Under the pieces are notes generated by a model. The model was not told where the DNA came from. It was given only the letters and a program-made list of their open reading frames with translations, and ran no database searches. Of a stretch of DNA of 27,536 nucleotides, positions 17,260 through 23,058 are shown piece after piece. Position 1 is the first letter of the stretch. The number at the start of each line of letters is the position of its first letter. This DNA comes from DALYJJ01 sp031969915 (lineage in GTDB: Bacteria; Acidobacteriota; Terriglobia; Bryobacterales; Bryobacteraceae), in contig DALYJJ010000084.1 of assembly GCA_031969915.1 (NCBI GenBank), forward strand, positions 1 through 27,536. Direction: 5' to 3'. The position numbers were made by a program, and so were the translations under genes.

Positions 17260-17312
17260 GGCCGCATTCTCGCACGGCGCCGCCAAGCTGATACACTGCC
17301 CTGTTACCCGCC
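17260..17312. promoter_or_regulatory. Short divergent promoter region
   Basis: Only 53 bases separate the divergent hydrolase and trpB2 starts. On the plus strand TGATACACT (17289-17297) resembles an extended -10 element and would give a leader of only about 10 bases for trpB2. No clear -35 element is seen. Confidence 0.3.
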
Positions 17313-18674
17313 ATGTCCGATTCCATTCGCTTCCTTCTCGACGAGAGCCGCATCCCGAAGTATTGGTACAACCTGGCCGCCGACCTGCCCGCGCCGCCTC
17401 CGCCCCCGCTTCATCCCGGGACGCTCCAGCCGCTCGGTCCGGACGACCTCGCGCCGCTCTTCCCCATGTCGCTCATCCAGCAGGAAGTGAGCCTGGAACG
17501 CGAAATCGAGATCCCCAAGCCGGTGCGCGACGTCTACCGCCAGTGGCGGCCCACGCCCCTCCACCGCGCCCGCCGCCTGGAGCGCGCGCTCGATACCCCC
17601 GCCCGGATCTATTACAAGTACGAAGGCGTCAGCCCCGCCGGCAGCCACAAGCCCAATACCGCCGTCGCCCAGGCCTTCTACAATCGCGAAGCCGGCGTGC
17701 GCCGCATCGTCACCGAGACCGGTGCCGGCCAGTGGGGCTCCTCCCTCGCCTTCGCCGGCGCCCTCTTCGGCATTGACGTTTCCATCTTCATGGTCCGCGT
17801 CTCTTACGACCAGAAGCCCTACCGCCGCGCCCTCATGGAAACCTACGGCGCCCGCTGCGTCGCCTCTCCCTCGAACGAAACACATTCCGGCCGCGCCATC
17901 CTCGCCGCCCGCCCCGATCATCCCGGAAGCCTCGGCATCGCCATCTCCGAGGCCGTCGAGGTGGCCGCCTCCTCCGGTGACGCAAAGTACGCCCTCGGTT
18001 CGGTCCTCAATCACGTGCTGCTTCATCAGACCGTGATCGGTCTCGAATCCATCGCCCAAATGGAAATGGCCAACGACGATCCCGACGTCGTGGTCGGCTG
18101 CACCGGCGGAGGCTCCAACTTCGCGGGCATCGTCTTCCCTTTCCTCGGCCGGCAATTGCGCGGCGGCAAGCAAACCCGCATCGTGGCCGTCGAACCCGCG
18201 GCCTGCCCCAGCCTCACCCGCGGCCGCTATGCCTACGATTTCGGCGACACCGCCCACCTCACGCCGCTCACCAAGATGCACACGCTCGGCTCCACTTTCA
18301 CCCCTCCCGGATTCCACGCCGGCGGCCTTCGCTACCACGGGATGGCGCCCCTGGTCAGCCACGCCAAGGAACTCGGCTTGATCGAAGCACGCGCCTACCA
18401 GCAGTTGGCGTGCTTCGAGGCCGGCGTCCAGTTCGCCCGCGCCGAGGGCATCCTTCCCGCCCCGGAAGCCAACCACGCCGTGCGCGCGGCAATCGATGAG
18501 GCGCTCCGCTGCAAACAGGAGGGCCGCAGCGAAGCCATCCTCTTCAACCTCTGCGGCCACGGCCACTTCGATATGCAGGCCTACATCGACTACTTCGCCG
18601 GCAAGCTCGTCGACCAGAACTACGACGAGCAGGAACTCGCCATGGCGCTGGCCGGCCTCCCCGGCTCCGCCTGA
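17313..18674 (+). CDS. trpB2: TrpB2-type tryptophan synthase beta chain
   Basis: A PLP-dependent enzyme of 453 residues, longer at the N-terminus than ordinary TrpB and with the WRPTPLHRARRLERAL and EGVSPAGSHKPNTA segments typical of the TrpB2 (TIGR01415) branch. K113 in GSHKPNTA is the PLP Schiff-base lysine. The GCTGGGSNFAG phosphate-binding loop and the C-terminal LCGHGHFDM motif are present. The reaction is indole plus serine to tryptophan. No trpA or other trp genes lie nearby, which fits the usual solitary setting of TrpB2, thought to salvage indole. The ATG at 17313 is the only sensible start. Plus-strand codons are strongly NNC. Confidence 0.93.
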   Translation: MSDSIRFLLDESRIPKYWYNLAADLPAPPPPPLHPGTLQPLGPDDLAPLFPMSLIQQEVSLEREIEIPKPVRDVYRQWRPTPLHRARRLERALDTPARIYYKYEGVSPAGSHKPNTAVAQAFYNREAGVRRIVTETGAGQWGSSLAFAGALFGIDVSIFMVRVSYDQKPYRRALMETYGARCVASPSNETHSGRAILAARPDHPGSLGIAISEAVEVAASSGDAKYALGSVLNHVLLHQTVIGLESIAQMEMANDDPDVVVGCTGGGSNFAGIVFPFLGRQLRGGKQTRIVAVEPAACPSLTRGRYAYDFGDTAHLTPLTKMHTLGSTFTPPGFHAGGLRYHGMAPLVSHAKELGLIEARAYQQLACFEAGVQFARAEGILPAPEANHAVRAAIDEALRCKQEGRSEAILFNLCGHGHFDMQAYIDYFAGKLVDQNYDEQELAMALAGLPGSA

Positions 18675-18964
18675 GGCCCCCGACCGGGCCCCCAAGCTGG
18701 TCCATGGGTCGGGTGAGGTTTCGGAAATTCCGCGCTCCGCAGGTGCCCCGAAGGGTATTTGGCGCGAATGACTTCGGTGATTGCGACAAAGCTTCAATTC
18801 AGCTCAGCTCTTGACGTACCGCAGAATTTCATCGTAAACTCGCAATGGATGCGACATATCTTCCTCAGTCGCGGCCTCCTATCGTACCGGCTTAGAGTCG
18901 GACGCTCTTGGTGTTCCTCACCAAGTCTGTAATCTCCTTCAAAACCATTTTGTAAGTTGTGCCT
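18675..18964. other. Gap between trpB2 and the tRNA array
   Basis: About 290 bases without a convincing gene and less GC-rich than the flanks. On the plus strand TTGACG (18811-18816) and TAAACT (18835-18840), 18 bases apart, resemble a sigma-70 promoter about 125 bases before the first tRNA. A 7-bp hairpin (CTTGGTG/CACCAAG) lies at 18907-18925. Two very short minus-strand frames (18804-18857 and 18892-18948) have purine-rich sequences before their ATGs but are too short to call. Confidence 0.35.
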
Positions 18965-19049
18965 GGAAGGCTCGGGTAATTGGTATCCCACTGGCCTGCT
19001 AAGCCGGGTCCCTCGGGACATAGGCGTTCGAGTCGCCTGCCTTCCGCCA
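18965..19049 (+). tRNA. tRNA-Ser (anticodon GCT)
   Basis: Complete cloverleaf with encoded CCA. The acceptor GGAAGGC pairs with GCCTTCC; the anticodon stem CTGGC/GCCGG (with one T-G pair) holds the loop CTGCTAA, anticodon GCT. A long variable arm (GTCCC/GGGAC) is present, as required for serine, with T stem AGGCG/CGCCT and discriminator G73, the normal base for serine. It reads AGC/AGU codons. It is the first unit of the array, 21 bases before the next. Its D stem is only 3 bp. Confidence 0.92.
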
Positions 19050-19070
19050 GATCCTTGACAATTCGCGTTT

Positions 19071-19159
19071 GGGCAGTTGGCTGAGAGGCTGAAAGCGCCG
19101 GGCTGTAGACCCGGTATTCCTTTGGAATCTCCAAGGTTCGAATCCTTGACTGCCCACCA
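19071..19159 (+). tRNA. tRNA-Tyr (anticodon GTA)
   Basis: Complete class II tRNA with CCA. Acceptor GGGCAGT/ACTGCCC, anticodon stem CCGGG/CCCGG, loop CTGTAGA with anticodon GTA, long variable arm ATTCC/GGAAT, T arm CAAGG/CCTTG, discriminator A73. All tyrosine features of bacteria are present. The next tRNA begins two bases after the CCA. Confidence 0.94.
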
Positions 19160-19161
19160 AC

Positions 19162-19238
19162 GTTCGGGTGGCGCAACTGGCAGACGCGTGCGGTCGAGAA
19201 CCGCATTGTTGCGAGTTCGAATCTCGCCCCGAACACCA
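19162..19238 (+). tRNA. tRNA with Leu anticodon GAG, class I body, C33
   Basis: A 77-base cloverleaf with CCA: acceptor GTTCGGG/CCCGAAC, anticodon stem TGCGG/CCGCA, T stem GCGAG/CTCGC, discriminator A73. The loop is TCGAGAA, so the anticodon is GAG (Leu) and position 33 is C instead of the nearly universal U. The D arm (AACTGGCAGACGCG) looks like that of tRNA-Leu, but the variable region is only five bases, whereas bacterial tRNA-Leu has a long arm. All stems pair perfectly, so it is not visibly decayed. Charging with leucine is an inference from anticodon and A73. Confidence 0.85.
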
Positions 19239-19239
19239 C

Positions 19240-19317
19240 AGGCTCGTAGCCCAACTCGGCAGAGGCAACACACTCAGACTGTGTCCAGTGTCGGTTCGAA
19301 TCCGACCGAGCCTACCA
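19240..19317 (+). tRNA. tRNA with Leu anticodon CAG, class I body
   Basis: Cloverleaf with CCA, separated from the previous unit by one base. Acceptor AGGCTCG/CGAGCCT, anticodon stem ACACA/TGTGT, loop CTCAGAC with anticodon CAG (Leu), T stem GTCGG/CCGAC, discriminator A73. The variable region is five bases (CCAGT), so it lacks the long leucine arm. The D arm shares a CAAC..GG.AGAGGCA pattern with the next unit, suggesting the two arose by duplication. Confidence 0.9.
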
Positions 19318-19319
19318 AT

Positions 19320-19396
19320 GCGCCCGTAGTCCAACCGGTAGAGGCAACCGCCTCAAGAGCGGTCGAGTGCTGGTTCGAATCCAGCCGGGCGCACCA
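19320..19396 (+). tRNA. tRNA with Leu anticodon CAA, class I body
   Basis: Cloverleaf with CCA, two bases after the previous unit. Acceptor GCGCCCG/CGGGCGC, anticodon stem ACCGC/GCGGT, loop CTCAAGA with anticodon CAA (Leu), five-base variable region CGAGT, T stem GCTGG/CCAGC, discriminator A73. Like its two neighbours it lacks the long variable arm of normal bacterial tRNA-Leu. Confidence 0.9.
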
Positions 19397-19399
19397 TAC

Positions 19400-19473
19400 G
19401 CCCCGGTTGCCGATGGTGAGGCGAGCGGATTCCAAACCCGCCATTGGGTGTTCGAATCACCCCCGGGGTGCCA
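19400..19473 (+). tRNA. tRNA-Trp (anticodon CCA), slightly irregular
   Basis: A 74-base unit with CCA. Acceptor GCCCCGG/CCGGGGT has a G-T first pair. The loop TTCCAAA gives anticodon CCA. The anticodon stem GCGGA/CCCGC has four pairs plus an A-C mismatch next to the loop. T stem GGGTG/CACCC, discriminator G73 as in bacterial tRNA-Trp. The D region is one base short. The mismatch and short D region point to an atypical or partly degraded tRNA, but the identity bases agree. Confidence 0.8.
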
Positions 19474-19474
19474 G

Positions 19475-19549
19475 GCGCCGCAACAGCAAGTGGCGAGCGG
19501 CCGAGCTGCAACCTCGGTGTGCGCGGTTCGATTCCGCGGCGGCGCTCCA
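19475..19549 (+). tRNA. tRNA-Cys (anticodon GCA), weak D arm
   Basis: A 75-base unit with CCA, one base after the previous. Acceptor GCGCCGC/GCGGCGC, anticodon stem CCGAG/CTCGG, loop CTGCAAC with anticodon GCA, T stem CGCGG/CCGCG, discriminator T73, the identity base of bacterial tRNA-Cys. The D stem is poor: only three of four pairs can form, around an A-G mismatch. It is the last intact unit of the array. Confidence 0.85.
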
Positions 19550-19550
19550 A

Positions 19551-19640
19551 GCTCCCCGAGTGGAAAAGCGGACGCGCCAGTCGCCAACGCGGAGGCGCCC
19601 GCTCGCAAACACCCTCCGGACGCCACCGATCTCATGGCCG
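19551..19640 (+). pseudogene. Possible decayed eighth tRNA unit
   Basis: One base after the tRNA-Cys CCA the sequence begins GCTCCCCGAGTGGAAAAGCGGAC, of which the part after the first seven bases resembles a tRNA D arm. A proper anticodon stem and T arm cannot be drawn, so at most the 5' part of a unit survives. It may also simply be leader for the antitoxin gene. Confidence 0.25.
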
Positions 19641-19685
19641 CGCTGGAGGCCGAAGCGGAAGGAGAAAACGAGGAGAAAGGACGCT

Positions 19686-19973
19686 ATGATCGAATCGATG
19701 GCGACGCTGCGCATCACGGAAGCCGAACTCGCCCGCGACGTCCACGCCGTGCTGGCCAAGGTCCAGGAAGGCGTCGAGGTCATCGTGGAGCAGGACCACC
19801 GTCCCGTGGCGGCGATCAGACTGCCGTTTTCCAAGGGCCGCCTGCTGTCGGAGAGTATCGCGCTGGCCGAGGCGCGCGGTACCACCGCAATCCCCGATGA
19901 GGGCTTTATGAAGGACGTCGAAGAAGGGATCGCGGAGCGCAGCAAACCATGGATCCCGCCCACCTGGGAATAA
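19686..19973 (+). CDS. VapB/Phd-like antitoxin
   Basis: A 95-residue protein with a good ribosome binding site (GGAGAAAGG) before the ATG at 19686. The N-terminal part (LRITEAELARDVHAVLAKVQEGVEVIVEQDHRPVAAIRLP) is a Phd/YefM-type DNA-binding and dimerisation domain. The acidic and Trp/Pro-rich C-terminus (GIAERSKPWIPPTWE) would wrap the toxin. The toxin start overlaps its last 25 bases, the normal arrangement of a type II toxin-antitoxin operon. Because the toxin gene is broken, this antitoxin may be an orphan, possibly retained to neutralise a related toxin elsewhere. It follows directly on the tRNA array. Confidence 0.85.
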   Translation: MIESMATLRITEAELARDVHAVLAKVQEGVEVIVEQDHRPVAAIRLPFSKGRLLSESIALAEARGTTAIPDEGFMKDVEEGIAERSKPWIPPTWE

Positions 19974-20141
19974 TCCTCGATTCCAGCATCATGGTCGAGG
20001 CCGAGCGGCAACGCCTCGATGTGACCCGGTGCCTCAAGCTGCCGAACGGCGCCCGCGCGTTGGAAGAGCCGCTACGCCATCGCCACCCGCAACCAGCGCC
20101 ACTTCCAGAAGATCCCCGGACTGAAGCCCATTCCTTCTTAG
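19949..20141 (+). pseudogene. vapC toxin remnant with internal deletion and frameshift
   Basis: The ATG at 19949 opens a PIN-domain toxin start, MDPAHLGIILDSSIMVEAERQ, with the first catalytic Asp and following Glu. After about 28 codons the similarity stops. The characteristic VapC end (YAIATRNQRHFQKIPGLKPI, followed by a stop at 20139-20141) appears in a different frame only about 40 bases later. A normal VapC has about 130 residues, so roughly two thirds including other catalytic acidic residues are gone. The two ends being both recognisable points to an internal deletion. The toxin cannot be functional. Confidence 0.75.
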
Positions 20142-20441
20142 CCGCCCGTTCCGTGCGCCGTTGACGCCCGCCGCTTCCACGCCGATCGCCGTTATCCGAT
20201 AGGCCCGCGCCACGTCGTAAAATCAGGAAGATCGTGACAGCGGCCAGAACAGACAGCGCAGTACGTCCTGATCGACGGCCTGCTGGCATGGATCTCTACC
20301 TCAAATGCCCGCGTGCATCCGGGCCCCGCGCTCGCGAACTCCGACTGCCTTCGCGACAGGTTTACGACGAGGAGGACCCGTGCGCAACCTGGCGGAGGGA
20401 GTTCAGCCGGCGCTAAAGCGTCACGTCAAGTCGGGACAACA
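20142..20441. other. Gap with no recognised gene
   Basis: About 300 bases between the vapC remnant and the next gene. I find no tRNA, strong hairpin or recognisable peptide on either strand. Short frames exist but look like chance. The following gene could be extended to 20313 in frame, but that extra part is low in plausibility. Confidence 0.3.
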
Positions 20442-20978
20442 ATGACAAACGTGAACATCACCGAGCTCGGCGACGGCCTCGTGGTTCGGACAGTAAGAAC
20501 GCCGTCTTTGGCGGAAGGTGTTCTGTCTGCTGCGGCCTCAGCGGTTTTCGTCGGCATCGCAGGGTCCTTTGTCGTGGGAAGACCGCAGGCTATTGCGCTG
20601 GCGATTATGACCGCCGCCGTTGCTTACCACTATGCACGACGGTCGTGTAAGTTCGAACTCCGAATCGATGATTTCAGATTCGTAGCACGCGGCAAAGTCG
20701 GAGATAATCTCGGCAATGAACGGTCGGTTTCCGTTTCCGACATCCAATGGCTTGAGTATGGGGAAGATACAACTGGGCCTGAGACAGCTCATCATCCCGG
20801 CGGGTTGTACGCCGTCTTGAAGCATAGCAGTGTCTGTGTCTTGCCTGGCGTGGATGAACGACAAACCGCCTCGATCATCGAAAGAATCGAGACTAAGTAC
20901 CCGGTTCTTCGAACACAGTGGAGCCGACAGGCCTCGTTTGAGAAGCATTTCACGTCCCTTGGCCTGAACGAGGAGTAG
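20442..20978 (+). CDS. Hypothetical membrane protein, possible PH-like domain
   Basis: A 178-residue protein from the ATG at 20442; an earlier in-frame start at 20313 would add a Ser/Arg-rich stretch that looks like noncoding sequence. Two hydrophobic segments near residues 23-60 (VLSAAASAVFVGIAGSFVVG; AIALAIMTAAVAYHYA) form a short hairpin in the membrane. A cytoplasmic beta-rich domain follows (KFELRIDDFRFVARGKVG ... SVSVSDIQWLEYGED ... LYAVLKHSSVCVLPGVDERQTASIIERIETKYP). This resembles small bacterial PH-like domain proteins. I do not recognise a named family. AT content is somewhat higher than in the block to the left. It stands alone. Confidence 0.7.
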   Translation: MTNVNITELGDGLVVRTVRTPSLAEGVLSAAASAVFVGIAGSFVVGRPQAIALAIMTAAVAYHYARRSCKFELRIDDFRFVARGKVGDNLGNERSVSVSDIQWLEYGEDTTGPETAHHPGGLYAVLKHSSVCVLPGVDERQTASIIERIETKYPVLRTQWSRQASFEKHFTSLGLNEE

Positions 20979-21053
20979 CGATAGCCGCATCACTGGGCGA
21001 ACCTAGAGGGCCGTGCACCAGAGGTGCGGAAAATCGAGGGCAAGCGATCATCC

Positions 21054-21245
21054 TCACGAAGGGTCCTTGTAGTTGGTGACTTCCTCCATGGTGAAGCCGA
21101 GTTCGGTGACGACCTGCTCCAAAGGAGTGCCCTGGCTGTGCTCGAACCACTCGCGCGAGGCTTCGACGTCGCGGCGCTCTTCCTCGGTGACGGGCTCGTC
21201 GTCGATCTCGGCGGTGGCCAGGGCGCGGTCGAACGGATCGAGCAT
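21054..21245 (-). CDS. Small conserved antitoxin-like protein
   Basis: A 63-residue acidic protein beginning MLDPFDRALATAEIDDEPVT and continuing EEERRDVEASREWFEHSQG with a C-terminal helix TPLEQVVTELGFTMEEV. Short proteins with a DPFDRAL...DDEPVTEEE pattern are widespread in soil bacteria and often listed as putative antitoxins, but I see no toxin gene beside it. I chose the ATG at 21245 because the recognisable family sequence begins there. An in-frame ATG at 21335 overlaps the terC stop as ATGA and would add 30 residues of low-complexity sequence. Confidence 0.6.
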   Translation of the reverse strand: MLDPFDRALATAEIDDEPVTEEERRDVEASREWFEHSQGTPLEQVVTELGFTMEEVTNYKDPS

Positions 21246-21331
21246 GACTTCCAGGAGCCCGACGACGGCGGAGGTGCAACTCGGGATTGTGAATTCGGGC
21301 ATCGCCGCCGCTGGCATCCTGGCCGCGCCGC

Positions 21332-22342
21332 TCATTCCTTTTGAGCCGCCTGGTCCCGTGTCCTGCGAGACACGATGATCGCCGGCGGTCCGAGCGGCAC
21401 CGGGACAGGGAGCGGCGGTTTTGTCGGACGGTGAACCAGGGAAGCCACGATGGAACCCGCGAGCAACGCGGCTACTACGATGAGGGAGGCTAGAATCGGG
21501 ATCTTGTACAGGTCCGTGATCATCATCTTTGTGCCCACGAAGGCCAGCACGAGCGCCAAGCCCACCCTGAGGTAGTGAAACTTGCCCATCACCCCCGCAA
21601 GTACGAAGTAGAGGGCCCGCAAGCCGAGGATGGCAAAGATGTTCGACGTGTAGACGATGAAAGGATCGCGGGTGATGGCGAAGATGGCCGGGATGGAATC
21701 GACCGCGAAGACGATGTCGGTTGCCTCAATGGCCACCAGGACAAGGAGCAGCGGTGTTGCGTGTCGCTTTCCGTTCTCAACCACCGAGAAGTGCGAGCCT
21801 CGGTAGTCACTTACGGACGGGACAAGTCGCTGGAAGAGGCGGAACAGGGGATTCCGCTCAGGGTGCACCTCACTGCCCCTCTGGACGAGTAGCTTCACCG
21901 CGGTGACTACAAGGAACGCGCCGAAGATGTAGATGACCCAGTGGAACTTTTGCAGCAGTGCGGCGCCCAGTACGATAAAGATCACTCGCATGACTAGGGC
22001 GCCCAAGATCCCCCAGAACAACACGCGGTGCTGGAAAGCCGCTGGAACGGCAAAGTAGGAAAAAATCACAAGGAAGACGAAGATGTTGTCCACTGAGAGG
22101 GCCTTCTCGATGACGTAGCCCGTGAAGAACTCCAGGGCGCTCTCCCGCCCGAACCAGAAGTAGACTGCGACGTTGAAAAGCATGGCCAGGGCAATCCAGA
22201 CCACCGTCCATAGAAAGGCCTCCCGCACACGCACTTCGTGTGCCTGGCGGTGGAACACGCCGAGGTCGAGGACCAGCATCGCGAGCACAAACAGTGTGAA
22301 ACCGACCCACAACATCGGCGTGCCGATCGTTTCCAAGCCCAT
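21332..22342 (-). CDS. TerC/Alx family integral membrane protein
   Basis: A 336-residue protein with about eight or nine membrane helices. The family signatures are present: EKALSVDNIFVFLVIFSYF in an early helix and EATDIVFAVDSIPAIFAIT later, with conserved acidic residues inside membrane segments. The Alx branch of TerC proteins is linked to manganese export. That fits the yybP-ykoY riboswitch upstream, known to bind Mn2+. The ATG at 22342 has an AGAGGGGAC ribosome binding site and begins one base after the stop of a small upstream ORF. A GTG at 22387 is an alternative start. Export of manganese is an inference from family and riboswitch. Confidence 0.92.
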   Translation of the reverse strand: MGLETIGTPMLWVGFTLFVLAMLVLDLGVFHRQAHEVRVREAFLWTVVWIALAMLFNVAVYFWFGRESALEFFTGYVIEKALSVDNIFVFLVIFSYFAVPAAFQHRVLFWGILGALVMRVIFIVLGAALLQKFHWVIYIFGAFLVVTAVKLLVQRGSEVHPERNPLFRLFQRLVPSVSDYRGSHFSVVENGKRHATPLLLVLVAIEATDIVFAVDSIPAIFAITRDPFIVYTSNIFAILGLRALYFVLAGVMGKFHYLRVGLALVLAFVGTKMMITDLYKIPILASLIVVAALLAGSIVASLVHRPTKPPLPVPVPLGPPAIIVSRRTRDQAAQKE

Positions 22343-22343
22343 G

Positions 22344-22523
22344 TCAGCAGTCCCCTCTTTCCGTGGTCTGGCGTAGGTGGCGCTCACGGGTCAGATAGAG
22401 CGTCGGTATGGGAAGGCTGGCGCTGGGGGCGAGGGTTTGCACGTGGCCAGCTATGGAGTGCCCAACCCGGAACAGAAGCGCTGTCGGCGCGCCGAGCAGC
22501 GCCAAGGTTCCTAATCGGTCCAT
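22344..22523 (-). CDS. Small ORF between Mn riboswitch and terC
   Basis: A 59-codon ORF starting MDRLGTLALLGAPTALLF. It has an excellent ribosome binding site (GGAGG, 7 bases before the ATG) immediately after the riboswitch hairpin, and its TGA is one base before the terC ATG. It therefore appears to be the ORF whose translation the riboswitch directly controls, with terC coupled to it. One moderately hydrophobic N-terminal segment is followed by a polar tail (LTRERHLRQTTERGDC). It may be a small membrane protein or a leader whose translation opens the terC start. I recognise no family. Confidence 0.55.
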   Translation of the reverse strand: MDRLGTLALLGAPTALLFRVGHSIAGHVQTLAPSASLPIPTLYLTRERHLRQTTERGDC

Positions 22524-22534
22524 CACAGTACCTC

Positions 22535-22582
22535 CGGATCAGAGACCTTTTCTCACTCGCACAATCTCAAGGTCTTGATCCG
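22535..22582 (-). promoter_or_regulatory. Riboswitch expression-platform hairpin over ribosome binding site
   Basis: On the minus strand CGGATCA-AGACCTT (22582-22569) pairs with AAGGTCT-C-TGATCCG (22549-22535): 14 pairs with one bulged base. The downstream arm ends at the first base of the GGAGG ribosome binding site. The upstream arm contains the AAGACC end of the aptamer and its closing stem, so the two folds exclude each other. This predicts that ligand binding frees the ribosome binding site (an ON switch). Confidence 0.65.
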
Positions 22583-22684
22583 AGGCCCGGTGAAGAACCT
22601 CGCTGGTGGGCCGGACCCGGCGACGGGCCGTCTTGACGACTCCACCAGACCAGGGGTGAGGCGATCTACTCCCCTTCGTCCTAC
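22566..22684 (-). ncRNA. yybP-ykoY manganese riboswitch aptamer
   Basis: Read on the minus strand, the conserved first loop GGGGAGTAG is at 22674-22666 and the conserved second half CAAGACCTT is near 22578-22569, flanked by the short AAGG/CCTT closing stem. Between them lies a GC-rich arm containing GTCGTCAAGAC. This is the signature of the yybP-ykoY element, which binds Mn2+ and commonly precedes Alx/TerC and MntP genes. A terC/alx homologue follows, supporting the call. I have not folded it or run a covariance model, so exact ends are approximate. Confidence 0.8.
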
Positions 22685-22689
22685 GAACC

Positions 22690-23058
22690 GGGATGTTCGA
22701 TCCCCTCAACCGGACTCTGCGCGGAAGGGGAACTACGAAACCGGCCGCCACAGAGTAGGCAATTTCGCTTCCAGTCGTTCTACGTGCCTCCCGAGCAAAC
22801 GACGCCAACAGCGCGGACGTCAGCGAGTAAGTGCCGCACGTTTTGGGGCACATTACCCCATATGGGACAGCGATAGCTACAAAACGACTCGACCGTTGGG
22901 CGTCCCAGCGAGTTGAGAAACACGACGAACGAGCAGACGCTCTGAGGAGCGCCGCCCTGAACGTAGCTGCCCTTCTTGGACCTTCGTGTGCTTAGAACAT
23001 GCGCTTAGAACATGGACCTGTTCGCCGGGGTATAGTCGCATGTGGAGGCCGCCTCGAC
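22690..23058. other. Divergent gap: riboswitch promoter and kinase promoter
   Basis: About 370 bases with no gene, holding the promoters of the riboswitch transcript (minus) and the kinase (plus). A cluster of palindromes is visible: TGGGG-N7-CCCCA at 22844-22860, overlapping CCCATATGGG at 22857-22866. This could be a regulator site. No sigma-54 element with correct GG-N10-GC spacing was found here. A ribosome binding site GGAGG for the kinase lies at 23044-23048. Confidence 0.35.

Noticed and set aside
18804..18857. 17-codon minus-strand frame MSHPLRVYDEILRYVKS resembling the start of a helicase
   Set aside because: Interesting as a possible remnant of a defence gene, but too short and without further similarity downstream.
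19590..19680. Peptide APARKHPPDATDLMAALEAEAE resembling the C-terminal tail of Ku proteins
   Set aside because: The match is only a short DLMAAL-like motif with no other Ku sequence nearby and no proper stop; too weak to call a remnant.
22820..22845. Minus-strand GGCAC element resembling a sigma-54 promoter before the riboswitch
   Set aside because: GG and GC are separated by nine, not ten, bases, and the -12 half is poor.
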